Source of the DNA: JBGLNJ01 sp964353405
Lineage (GTDB): Bacteria > Chloroflexota > Anaerolineae > Fen-1058
Direction: 5' to 3'
Assembly: GCA_964353405.1 (NCBI GenBank)
Contig: CAYGWJ010000285.1
Coordinates: 1 to 17,818, forward strand
DNA: 17,818 bases
In this document: positions 6,736 to 14,553 of the stretch, piece after piece
Layout: every line of letters begins with the position of its first letter
Position numbering within the stretch: the first letter of the stretch is position 1
Made by a program: the position numbers and the translations under genes
The notes under the pieces: model-generated
Database searches by the model: none
What the model was told of the DNA's origin: nothing
What the model saw: the letters and a program-made list of their open reading frames with translations, nothing else

Positions 6736-7836
6736 ATGAATTCCAAGCAACGTGTGTATACGGCACTCGGGCGAAAGGGACTGCCTGATCGCGTTCCTCT
6801 CCAGTTCGACCTTTCCCGCGCCTTGCTCGAGAAATTTGGAAGCAAGTATGGTATTCCAGTCCACTATACCACCTCGTATTACGAGGATGTCACCTATCGG
6901 ATTTCAGCCAACGAACTTCGGGTGGCAATGGGAAGCGATTGTGTGGTGATCGGCGCCAGCCTGCCGCGAGGATACGAACATCCGGTAGACCAAAATGGTT
7001 ACATCATCAACGAGTTCAAGATGAAAATGCACCAGGGTCCCATCTATATGCAAGTCATCGAACATCCGCTGGCGAACGTTGAAGAGCCGCAACAAGTGGA
7101 AGACTTGCAGTTCCCTGATCCGTTGGCAGACGGTCGTTTTGATGACGCAGCCAAGTACATCGAAAAGTACAAGAACGACTATTTCATTGTCGGCGACATG
7201 GAACTCACGATGTTCGATATGATGCAGCAGTTGGTCGGGTTGGAGAAACTGCTGGTTGACATGGCCAGCAACAAGTCGTACGTGCCGGTCTTGATCGAAA
7301 AGACTAGGGACTTTGCGCTGGCGGTCGGCAAGAAACTGGTCTCGATGGGCGTAGACGGCATCTGGGCAGGTGACGATTTCGGCGCACAGAACGGCATGCT
7401 GATCTCGCCCAGAATGTGGCGCAAATATTTCAAAGAGTGCTATCGCCAGGTGTACGCCGAACTCAAAGCTGTCAATCCCGAGATCATCATCATGCAGCAC
7501 TGTGATGGCGCCGTGGCGCCCATCTTGGGAGATTGGATTGAGGTTGGACTGCAAGTCTTCAATCCGGTCCAGCCCAACGTGCCTGGGCATGATCCCGAGG
7601 ATCTCAAAAGCCAGTTTGGCGACCGCCTCTCTTTCTGGGGCGCGATTGACCAGCAGAAGCTTCTCCCCTTCGGGACTCGTGAGGAGATCGAGGCAGACGT
7701 GAAAGAGAAAATCGCGGTGTTGGGTCGCGGGGGTGGCTATATGTGCGCGCCAGCGCACATTATCCAGGGCGATACGCCTATGGAAAATGTCGAGGCGTTT
7801 ATAGACGCGGTCAAAAAGCACGGGGGGTACGCCTAG
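6736..7836 (+). CDS. Uroporphyrinogen decarboxylase (UROD) superfamily protein, not haem biosynthesis
   Basis: Protein of 366 residues with the UROD/methyltransferase TIM barrel. ATG 6736 follows AAGGAGG (6724-6730) overlapping the isomerase stop; the in-frame TTG 6718 is rejected. C-terminal family motifs are QHCDGAVAPILGDWIE (H255, D257), FNPVQPN, FWGAIDQQKLLPFG and GGGYMCAPAHIIQGDTP (C337, H341). The substrate-binding RQAGRY-type N-terminal motif of true haem UROD is absent. The H-x-C zinc motif of corrinoid methyltransferases is altered to H-C-D-G. The family occurs widely in sugar and glycan loci with no agreed function. Here it is locked between a sugar isomerase and the RuBisCO-like protein. 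A decarboxylase or lyase role on a sugar acid is possible but unproven. Confidence 0.85.
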   Translation: MNSKQRVYTALGRKGLPDRVPLQFDLSRALLEKFGSKYGIPVHYTTSYYEDVTYRISANELRVAMGSDCVVIGASLPRGYEHPVDQNGYIINEFKMKMHQGPIYMQVIEHPLANVEEPQQVEDLQFPDPLADGRFDDAAKYIEKYKNDYFIVGDMELTMFDMMQQLVGLEKLLVDMASNKSYVPVLIEKTRDFALAVGKKLVSMGVDGIWAGDDFGAQNGMLISPRMWRKYFKECYRQVYAELKAVNPEIIIMQHCDGAVAPILGDWIEVGLQVFNPVQPNVPGHDPEDLKSQFGDRLSFWGAIDQQKLLPFGTREEIEADVKEKIAVLGRGGGYMCAPAHIIQGDTPMENVEAFIDAVKKHGGYA

Positions 7837-7926
7837 GAGCCTGTCGGAGAACCCTTGTAGTATAGGGCCTTGTGCCCGTCGCTATTACGCCCACGAGGGG
7901 CTAAACTACACCTCTCCGACAGGCTG
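7837..7926. mobile_element. MITE-like 90-bp hairpin element with CTAG target duplication
   Basis: Terminal inverted repeats AGCCTGTCGGAGA (7838-7850) and TCTCCGACAGGCT (7913-7925) match over all 13 bp. Inside, TGTAGTATAG (7856-7865) pairs with CTAAACTACA (7901-7910) at 9 of 10 positions, and CTTGTG with CACGAG further in, so nearly the whole element folds as a hairpin. CTAG flanks both sides (7833-7836 and 7927-7930). This looks like a 4-bp target duplication of the YTAR type used by IS5-group elements. The left CTAG contains the TAG stop codon of the UROD-like gene. The element has no coding capacity. It might alternatively act as an RNA processing or stabilising hairpin. Confidence 0.6.
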
Positions 7927-7997
7927 CTAGCGAGAGGGCACAGCGGGTCTTGACCAAAGCGAATCAATCAGCGCGTTGAGGAAAAGGAGTCAAAACC

Positions 7998-9353
7998 ATG
8001 CGCACGTATTATCAACCAGAGGTTTTCAACAACACGATGGATGGGATCGACCGGAAGAGGAACATCATTGCGACCTATTACCTCCAAGACCGGAAAGAAG
8101 GCGTAGAGTTCATGGATCATTTATCTCTGATCCAGTCGTTGGCGCTTGAATCCTCCACCGGCACCTGGGAAAAGGTCGCGGAGGACACGGAAAAAGTCCG
8201 CGAGACCCTGTCCTGCAAGCTCGTCGGCTATTACCAGATTCCGAATAAAGACCCATACACGGCAGAAGCCGTAATCCAGTTTGCGATGAGCATCGATGCC
8301 TGGGTTGAAAACGTTCCGATGATGCTTCTGTCTATCGCCGGAAACGCTTTTGCCTATTCACAGTTCTTGAGGCTGGTGGACATTTCCATTCCCGACGACT
8401 TGCTGGCTAAATTCAAAGGCCCCAAGTTTGGCATCCACGGATTGAGAGAGCGCATCGGTATCACGGAACGCCGGCCATTATCGCTTCATATCATAAAGCC
8501 CAAGATGGGCATGACTCCCAAGCAGGTCGGGGAGCAATGCTACCAGACCGCCATCGGCGGGGTCGACATGATGAAGGACGATGAAATGACCTCCGATGTT
8601 TACAATTCCAAGTTTACCGACCGAGTTAAACATGTCCGGGAGGCGCTGGAAAGGGCCAAGGAAAAAACGGGCAAGATGCCCATTTACCTGTGCTCGATCA
8701 CCGATGAGGCCTACAAGGTCCATGACAGGGCTCGCAAACTGGTAGAGATCGGCGGGAATGGAATATTGATTACCTACTCGCAAGGCCTGTCGTCCTTCAA
8801 AGAGATTACCGAGGACCCGGCCATTACTGTTCCAGTTATGATGCATGGCTCGCACATGATTGCCGGCATGCATCACATCTCGTGGCCGGTGTTCGGCAAG
8901 TTGTGCCGTCTGTGTGGCGCCGACCTGATGCTGACGCCCACCATCTATTCTTCCATCCCCATGGTGTCGCATGAGGAAGGCTTGCGCACGGCCCAGGTCA
9001 AGTTGGCGCCGTGGGGGCATATCAAACCGACGGCGCCCATGCCTTGCGCGGGCGTCTATCCGGGGACGGCTCCCGTCCTCGTCGGCGAATATGGTCCGGA
9101 CATCGTTATTCCAGCCGGCGGCGGCATGCTTGGGCACCCGGATGGCTACACCGCGGGCGCCGTGGCCTGGCAGCAGGCTATCCGGGGCTCAATGGACACT
9201 GAAACAGACGAGGAGTTTATCCAGTTCGCCAAGCGGCCTGAGAACAAGGAACTAAAGAGAGCACTGGAAAAGTGGGGCATGCCCAAGCGGCCGTCATCGC
9301 ACTGGCTGCGCGCCTCCGAAGCATTGAGACCCAGAGCCATGCAGCTAGATTAG
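7998..9353 (+). CDS. RuBisCO-like protein (form IV RLP)
   Basis: Protein of 451 residues with full RuBisCO large-subunit architecture. ATG 7998 has AAGGAG at 7984-7989. By eye against spinach numbering, the following are kept: E60/T65/W66 (ESSTGTW, residues 51-57), N123 (N116), K175 and K177 (IIKPKMGM, K167 and K169), carbamate K201 with D203/E204 (MMKDDE, K193, D195, E196), H294 (H283), and the phosphate loop GGGMLGHPDG (374-383). The following are lost: R295 (Gly), H327 (Leu), loop-6 K334 (no Lys in 310-325) and S379 (Cys). CO2 fixation is therefore not expected, while metal-assisted enolisation is. Known RLPs act in methylthioribulose salvage and apionate breakdown. Its place among rhamnose genes points to a sugar-phosphate substrate, which remains unidentified. 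Confidence 0.92.
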   Translation: MRTYYQPEVFNNTMDGIDRKRNIIATYYLQDRKEGVEFMDHLSLIQSLALESSTGTWEKVAEDTEKVRETLSCKLVGYYQIPNKDPYTAEAVIQFAMSIDAWVENVPMMLLSIAGNAFAYSQFLRLVDISIPDDLLAKFKGPKFGIHGLRERIGITERRPLSLHIIKPKMGMTPKQVGEQCYQTAIGGVDMMKDDEMTSDVYNSKFTDRVKHVREALERAKEKTGKMPIYLCSITDEAYKVHDRARKLVEIGGNGILITYSQGLSSFKEITEDPAITVPVMMHGSHMIAGMHHISWPVFGKLCRLCGADLMLTPTIYSSIPMVSHEEGLRTAQVKLAPWGHIKPTAPMPCAGVYPGTAPVLVGEYGPDIVIPAGGGMLGHPDGYTAGAVAWQQAIRGSMDTETDEEFIQFAKRPENKELKRALEKWGMPKRPSSHWLRASEALRPRAMQLD

Positions 9354-9365
9354 CTCTTATCCGAA

Positions 9366-9416
9366 AGAGAAACCCGGTTTCGCCTGCTCCACAGGAGCCA
9401 GAAACTTGGTTTCTCT
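9366..9416. repeat. Palindromic repeat element
   Basis: AGAGAAACCCGGTTTC (9366-9381) and GAAACTTGGTTTCTCT (9401-9416) are inverted copies (13 of 16). An inner perfect hairpin GCTCC-ACA-GGAGC lies at 9386-9398. Each arm is itself nearly palindromic. It sits 12 nt after the RLP stop and could be a dispersed intergenic repeat or an mRNA-stabilising or attenuating hairpin. There is no T-run, so a classical terminator is unlikely. Confidence 0.55.
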
Positions 9417-9469
9417 AGCCGCAAAGCCTGTAAATCGCTCCATGGCTGCGTTACCGGGGATCATTCGCT

Positions 9470-10456
9470 ATGACTGAAATGCAAGTGCAAGTGCAGAACG
9501 CTCCGTTGCGGGACCTCTATCGCACCATGCTCACCATCCGCCGATTTGAAGAGCGCTGCAACTATCTTTTCATGCAAGGGCGCATCCCGTCCACCTTACA
9601 TCTGTATATCGGACAAGAGGCGGTGGCCACTGGCGTGTGCGCCCACCTGCGCTTCGATGACTATGCCACCAGCACTCATCGGCCACATGGCCACGCCATT
9701 GCCAAGGGCGTCTCGATCAAGACGATCATGGCAGAACTGTTTGGCAAAGCCACCGGCTGCTGCTGTGCCAAAGGTGGCTCAATGCACGTGGGCGACATCC
9801 GCGTGGGCATGATTCCGGCTATTGCCATCGTCGGCGCGGGCATCCCAATCGCCGCCGGAGTTGCGTTGGCTGCCAAGCGGCTTGGCACTGACCGGGTAGC
9901 CGTCAGCTTTTTCGGAGAAGGTGCTTCCAACGAGGGCGCTTTCCACGAAGCGCTCAACATGGCTGCCATTTGGGATTTGCCAGTTGTCTTTGTTTGCGAA
10001 AACAATTTGTATGCGGCTTCGACGCCGTTTGCAACCGCCTTCAAGATCAAGCACGTGGCCGAGCGTGCTGCTGCCTACGGCATGCCGGGTGAGATCGTGG
10101 ATGGCAACGATGTACTGGCAGTCTACGAGGCGGCTGGGCGTGCAATTGCCCGCGCCCGTGCCGGTGGCGGGCCGACGCTGCTCGAATGTAACACCTACCG
10201 CCAATGTGGCCACTCCCGCAGCGACCCACGCACCTATCGCTCCAAAGCCGAAGAAGAGGAGTGGGCTAAGCTGGATCCGATCAGACGCCTGGCCGAGCGG
10301 CTGTTGCAGTTGGAGTTGGCGACCGAGGCTTCCCTTGAAGGGGTTGAACAAGACGTGATGGCGGCCATAGACGACGCCGTCGCCTTCGCCGAGGCCAGTC
10401 CCCTACCAGACCCGGCTGACACTCTCAAACACGTCTTTTATGGGGAAGAGGCCTGA
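9470..10456 (+). CDS. Thiamine-dependent dehydrogenase E1 component, alpha subunit (pyruvate/acetoin dehydrogenase-like)
   Basis: E1-alpha of 328 residues, expected to bind thiamine diphosphate with the beta subunit and decarboxylate or cleave a 2-oxo compound. Visible features are FEERCNYLFMQGRIP near the N-terminus, STHRPHGHAIAKG, KGGSMHVGD as in acetoin dehydrogenase E1, and the TPP/Mg motif GEGASNEGAFHEALNMAA (149-166) ending in ENN (177-179). The C-terminal loop YRQCGHSRSDPRTYR lines the active-site entrance. The motif reads GEG instead of the usual GDG, a conservative change also known in some homologues. ATG 9470 has a GGGGA ribosome-binding site 9 nt upstream. It begins a tight E1-alpha, E1-beta, E2 run. 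The substrate is not settled by sequence: pyruvate, acetoin or another 2-oxo or hydroxy-ketone derived from the sugar pathway. Confidence 0.88.
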   Translation: MTEMQVQVQNAPLRDLYRTMLTIRRFEERCNYLFMQGRIPSTLHLYIGQEAVATGVCAHLRFDDYATSTHRPHGHAIAKGVSIKTIMAELFGKATGCCCAKGGSMHVGDIRVGMIPAIAIVGAGIPIAAGVALAAKRLGTDRVAVSFFGEGASNEGAFHEALNMAAIWDLPVVFVCENNLYAASTPFATAFKIKHVAERAAAYGMPGEIVDGNDVLAVYEAAGRAIARARAGGGPTLLECNTYRQCGHSRSDPRTYRSKAEEEEWAKLDPIRRLAERLLQLELATEASLEGVEQDVMAAIDDAVAFAEASPLPDPADTLKHVFYGEEA

Positions 10457-10457
10457 C

Positions 10458-11471
10458 ATGACACAGATGACAATCGCGGAGGCCCTCCGCCAGGCTATTC
10501 GAGAGGAAATGCAGCGCGACCCAAGTGTCTTTTGTATTGGAGAAGACATCGGGATCACCGGCGGGTTCGGCGGTGCCTTCACCGTCACTTTGGGGCTGTC
10601 GGACGAGTTTGGCCACGAGCGCATTTTGGACACCCCCATCTCAGAGTTGGGCCTGGCCGGTGTCGCTATTGGGGCGGCTATGGCGGGACTGCGTCCTATC
10701 GCAGATGTTCAGTATGGCGACTTTTTATTCTTGATGATGGATCAACTCGCCAACCAAGCCGCCAAGATGACTTATATGTCGGCTGGAACGATCCGAGTGC
10801 CGCTCGTGATGCGCGCACCGGTAGGCGCTACTGCCCGCGGCGCTCAACATGCTCAGAGTCTGGAAGCGTTCTTCACCCACATCCCTGGTCTGAAGGTGCT
10901 GGCCCCGTCCACAGCCTACGACGCCAAAGGGCTGCTCAAGAGCGCCGTGCGCGACGACAACCCCGTGCTGATTTTTGAGCACAAGCTGCTCTACGGCAGT
11001 AAGGGACCGCGCACTGAAAAGGGCGCGCTAAGCCCCGTAGGTGAAGTGCCTGACGAGGAATACCTGGTACCGATCGGCAAAGGCATCATCCGCCGTGAGG
11101 GGACAGATGTGACGATTGTCGGCAAGCTGCTGACCATGTATCGCGCATTGGCGGCCGCTGAAAAGCTGGCGCAAGAGGGGATCCAGGCTGAAGTGATTGA
11201 CCCCCGTACGCTGGTGCCTCTGGACAAGGAGTTAATCTTGGGATCAGTGCGAAAGACCGGCCGGCTCGTGATTGTAGAAGAGGACAATCGCACTGGCGGC
11301 TGGGCCGGAGAGATCGCGGCCACTGTGGCTGAAGAGGCTTTCTTCTGGCTAGATGCGCCCATCAAGCGCGTGTCGGCCCCCGACACTCCTGCACCGTTCG
11401 CGCCGGTCATGGAACAGTTCTATGTGCCGAGCGCGGAGCGAGTTGTCGAGGCAGTCAAGTCCCTTTTCTAA
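10458..11471 (+). CDS. Thiamine-dependent dehydrogenase E1 component, beta subunit
   Basis: E1-beta of 337 residues, partner of the preceding subunit. ATG 10458 follows the alpha-subunit stop by one base and has GGAAGAGG about 7 nt upstream. ATG 10440, in the same frame, would overlap the alpha gene and is less likely. Typical landmarks are IGEDIG (E29, which activates thiamine in this family), DTPISELGLAGVAIGAA, QYGDFLFLMMDQLANQAAKMTYMSAG, and GAQHAQSLEAFFTHIPGLKVLAPS with conserved H131. The C-terminal transketolase domain has VIDPRTLVPLD and VEEDNRTGGWAGEI. Length and domain order are normal for pyruvate/acetoin dehydrogenase beta subunits. Stoichiometric expression with the alpha subunit is ensured by translational coupling. 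Confidence 0.9.
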   Translation: MTQMTIAEALRQAIREEMQRDPSVFCIGEDIGITGGFGGAFTVTLGLSDEFGHERILDTPISELGLAGVAIGAAMAGLRPIADVQYGDFLFLMMDQLANQAAKMTYMSAGTIRVPLVMRAPVGATARGAQHAQSLEAFFTHIPGLKVLAPSTAYDAKGLLKSAVRDDNPVLIFEHKLLYGSKGPRTEKGALSPVGEVPDEEYLVPIGKGIIRREGTDVTIVGKLLTMYRALAAAEKLAQEGIQAEVIDPRTLVPLDKELILGSVRKTGRLVIVEEDNRTGGWAGEIAATVAEEAFFWLDAPIKRVSAPDTPAPFAPVMEQFYVPSAERVVEAVKSLF

Positions 11472-11486
11472 CAGGATAAATGCGCG

Positions 11487-12845
11487 ATGGCCACAAAAGT
11501 GCTTATACCCCCCTTAGGACAAACAGTAGATACTCTCGTCTTGGTGAGTTGGCACAAACAAGAGGGTGATACCGTCACTCAGGGCGAGCCGTTGTTCGCG
11601 ATCGAGACTGACAAAGCCACGCTCGATGTGGAAGCGCCTGCCAGTGGCATCTTGCGCTGCATAACGGCCAAAGCCGGTGAAGAGGTCAAGGTACTGAGCA
11701 AGATTGCCGTGATCGCGCAACACAGCGAAGAACTGTCTGCAGCGACTTGGCCCACGGCTGCTCAACCCACTCGCGCCGTCGCCACTCCACTTGCTCAGCC
11801 TGCCCTGGCCGGCGCTGCCCATCAGCGGAAACGCGTCTTTATCTCGCCTCGCGCCCGGCGACTGGCCGGGCAGGAACAAGTGCCGCTGGAGGAAGTAAGA
11901 GCTACTGGCCCTGAGGGAGCGATCATCGAACGCGATGTCCGTGCCTACCTGGAACAGCCGAGTGCTCCTCTGATCACGCCGGTAGCGCGCCGTATGGCTG
12001 AGGAGGCCGGTCTGGACTGGCGCGACCTGGCTGGCAGCGGTGTCCACGGGCGGGTGATGCGCAAGGATGTCACCCGCTCCGTATCCGAAGCAGCCCAAGC
12101 GGCCGACGCACGCCCGGTCACCACCAAGAAAGCCGTGCCACCACCGGTCATCCCCCTGGGCGGCGAGTCGTTGGAAACTGTTCCAGTCAGCGGTGTGCGA
12201 GCGCTGATCGCCGAGCGGATGGTGCTTGGTCATAGCCAGACTGCGCCAGTTACGCTCACGACGGAAGCCGACGCCACTGCCCTTGTCGAGTTGCGCCGGC
12301 AGTTAGCCCAGGATGATCTGGACGTGTCATACAACGATCTGCTGCTCTACATTTTGGCACGGGCATTGCGAGAGCATCCACAGGTGAACGCTTCACTGGA
12401 TGGAAACTCGATCAAAGTATGGCAGCGGGTGGACATCGGCTTGGCGGTGGACACTGACCGTGGGCTGCTGGTTCCGGTGGTGCGAAACGTGGACCGCAAA
12501 GGGCTAGAGCAGATTGCGCAGGAGACCAAGGCGTTGGCCGAACGCGCCCGCACGGGTCAATGCACTCCCGACGAGCTACGCGGAGGCACCTTCACTCTCA
12601 CCAATCTGGGCATGTTTGGCATTGATGCCTTTACTCCGATCATCAACTTGCCCGAGTGTGCCATCTTGGGGGTGGGTCGGATCAAGATGCAGCCCGTCAT
12701 GGCCGACAATAATACTGTGGTTGGGCGGCAGATGGTCTGGCTGAGCCTGACGTTTGACCATAGGCTAGTGGACGGCGGCCCGGCAGCGCGCTTTTTGCAA
12801 CGAGTGGCGCAGTTGGTCGAGCGACCACATCTCCTGATAACCTAA
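11487..12845 (+). CDS. Dihydrolipoamide acyltransferase (E2) with two subunit-binding domains
   Basis: E2 core of 452 residues that transfers the acyl group made by E1 to coenzyme A. Domain order: lipoyl domain 1-78 with lipoylated K43 in ETDKATLDVEA; an Ala/Pro linker; a peripheral subunit-binding domain at about 118-155 (ISPRARRLA ... GAIIERDVRAYL); a second one at about 161-196 (ITPVARRMAEEAGLD ... GRVMRKDVTR); another linker; and the acyltransferase domain from about 230. The catalytic motif DHRLVDGG supplies H425 and D429. Two E3/E1-binding domains in tandem are less common than one. ATG 11487 is preceded by AGGATAAA and lies 15 nt after the E1-beta stop. No E3 (lipoamide dehydrogenase) is present in the window, so a shared E3 from elsewhere is presumably used. 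Confidence 0.9.
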   Translation: MATKVLIPPLGQTVDTLVLVSWHKQEGDTVTQGEPLFAIETDKATLDVEAPASGILRCITAKAGEEVKVLSKIAVIAQHSEELSAATWPTAAQPTRAVATPLAQPALAGAAHQRKRVFISPRARRLAGQEQVPLEEVRATGPEGAIIERDVRAYLEQPSAPLITPVARRMAEEAGLDWRDLAGSGVHGRVMRKDVTRSVSEAAQAADARPVTTKKAVPPPVIPLGGESLETVPVSGVRALIAERMVLGHSQTAPVTLTTEADATALVELRRQLAQDDLDVSYNDLLLYILARALREHPQVNASLDGNSIKVWQRVDIGLAVDTDRGLLVPVVRNVDRKGLEQIAQETKALAERARTGQCTPDELRGGTFTLTNLGMFGIDAFTPIINLPECAILGVGRIKMQPVMADNNTVVGRQMVWLSLTFDHRLVDGGPAARFLQRVAQLVERPHLLIT

Positions 12846-12880
12846 CGCCGGCATCGGTGTATTGAACACAGGAGTCCAAG

Positions 12881-14419
12881 ATGCCTCATCCGCTCAACTA
12901 CTTGGCAATAGACTTGGGGGCCGAAAGCGGCCGTGCCATCCTCGGTCAGTTCGATGGTCGCCGGCTAGAGTTGTCGGAGGTACACCGGTTCCCGAACGAC
13001 CCGGTGCGCCTTTTGGCCAAGGCAGGCGCCAGAGGCAAGACCTCTACGACAGGCAAGATCAGTCTGCACTGGGATATGTTGCGGTTGTGGGCCGAGACCA
13101 AGGAAGGGCTTGCCCTGGCGGTCCGTAAACATGGTAAGGAGTTATCGAGCATCGGCATCGACACCTGGGCCGTTGACTTTGGCTTGCTCGATCGGAACGG
13201 GGCGCTGGTCTCTAACCCGTACCATTACCGGGACAGTCGGACAGACGGCATGCTCGACGAGGCCTTCCGCCGTGTGCCCCGTGCGGAGATATTTGAGCGG
13301 ACCGGCATTCAGTTCTTGCAGCTTAATAGTCTGTATCAACTCCTGGCGATGGTCGTTGACCAGTCGCCTGCCCTCCAGATTGCCGAAACATTTCTGACTA
13401 TCCCAGACTTGCTCAACTATTGGTTCACTGGAAGAACCGCGTGCGAATTCACTAACGCCACGACCACCCAGTGTTACAACCCGCGTCTGAAGGATTGGGA
13501 CACATCCCTCTTGGAGCGTATGGGGATTCCATCTCGCATCTTTCCTGAGATAGTGCCGCCAGGAACCAACTTGGGCAAACTCTTGCCGTATGTGGCGGAG
13601 GAGGTAGGTTTGGAACCCCAGGCAGGCTTGTCCGTGATCGCCCCCGCCTGCCACGATACTGGGTCGGCTGTAGTAGCAGTTCCGGCCGAAAAACCGGGTT
13701 TTGCATGGATCAGTTCGGGGACATGGTCGGTCGTTGGGGCCGAGTGGCCCAAACCGGTCATCAACGAGCAGAGCTTGGCTTACAACTTTACTAATGAGGG
13801 GGGCGTGTGTGGCGCCTTTCGCTTTTCAAGGAATGTCATGGGATTATGGCTGGTACAAGAGTGCCGACGCACATGGGTGCGTCAGGGCCAAGAATTATCG
13901 TATGCGGAATTGACCCAAATGGCAACACGTGCCGAGCCTTTCCAGGCAGTGATTGATCCTGACTATGTCGAGTTTTTCAAGCCGGGCGACATGCCGGCTC
14001 GCATCCAAGACTTTTGCCAACGGACGGGCCAGGTTGTGCCCGAAAGCAAGGCGGCGATTATGCGTTGCGTGTTGGAAAGCCTTGCGCTCAAGTATCGCTG
14101 GGTGTTAGAGCGTCTCGAGGAAATGGTAGGCCAACGACTGGAACCGATCCAGATCGTTGGAGGCGGGACGCAGAACTGGAAGCTCAGCCAGTTCACGGCT
14201 GATGCCACCGGCCGTTGGGTTGTGGCTGGCCCGGTCGAAGCCACTGCAATTGGCAACATTCTGATGCAAGCTATGGCGCTGGGCCACATCCGTTCGCTGC
14301 CAGAGGCCCGCGCTCTTGTACGCGACTCTTTTCCACCAACCGTTTTCGAACCAGCCAGCAAGGCCGGCTGGGATGATGCCTACCAGCGCCTGCTCGACGT
14401 GATGGCACGTGCTGCGTAG
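12881..14419 (+). CDS. rhaB: Rhamnulokinase
   Basis: FGGY kinase of 512 residues that phosphorylates L-rhamnulose to L-rhamnulose 1-phosphate. Rhamnulokinase signatures are clear: AIDLGAESGRAI with D11 in the phosphate loop, IGIDTWAVDFGLLD, NPYHYRDSRTDGM, QFLQLNSLYQL, PDLLNYWFTG, ACHDTGSAVVAVP carrying the catalytic Asp, ISSGTWSVVG, and the adenosine site GGGTQNWKLSQFTADATGR. ATG 12881 has AGGAG about 8 nt upstream. Mutarotase and RhaTPQ-like transporter genes directly downstream support L-rhamnose as the physiological sugar. Closely related FGGY enzymes act on L-fuculose or L-ribulose, but motif content and context favour rhamnulose. It follows the E2 gene by 35 nt, apparently in the same transcript. 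Confidence 0.9.
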   Translation: MPHPLNYLAIDLGAESGRAILGQFDGRRLELSEVHRFPNDPVRLLAKAGARGKTSTTGKISLHWDMLRLWAETKEGLALAVRKHGKELSSIGIDTWAVDFGLLDRNGALVSNPYHYRDSRTDGMLDEAFRRVPRAEIFERTGIQFLQLNSLYQLLAMVVDQSPALQIAETFLTIPDLLNYWFTGRTACEFTNATTTQCYNPRLKDWDTSLLERMGIPSRIFPEIVPPGTNLGKLLPYVAEEVGLEPQAGLSVIAPACHDTGSAVVAVPAEKPGFAWISSGTWSVVGAEWPKPVINEQSLAYNFTNEGGVCGAFRFSRNVMGLWLVQECRRTWVRQGQELSYAELTQMATRAEPFQAVIDPDYVEFFKPGDMPARIQDFCQRTGQVVPESKAAIMRCVLESLALKYRWVLERLEEMVGQRLEPIQIVGGGTQNWKLSQFTADATGRWVVAGPVEATAIGNILMQAMALGHIRSLPEARALVRDSFPPTVFEPASKAGWDDAYQRLLDVMARAA

Positions 14420-14553
14420 ATATATGGGTCACGGGATCTGGGGTGCATTGTTGAACCAGGGATGCTGTGTCGCTGTAACCGACCTGCCAGCAAGGCGTCC
14501 ATCGCGGCCGTGAAGGAATGCGGCGTATACACCTAACCGGGAGGCAAACGAAA

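Noticed and set aside
6736..7836. Haem-biosynthetic uroporphyrinogen decarboxylase (hemE)
   Set aside because: The RQAGRY-type N-terminal substrate motif is absent and the genomic context is sugar catabolism.
7998..9353. A genuine CO2-fixing RuBisCO large subunit
   Set aside because: Loop-6 lysine K334, R295, H327 and S379 are all missing, and neither a small subunit nor phosphoribulokinase is nearby.
14420..14553. A riboswitch or promoter before rhaM
   Set aside because: I found no paired -35/-10 boxes and no convincing conserved helices in this 134-nt gap.
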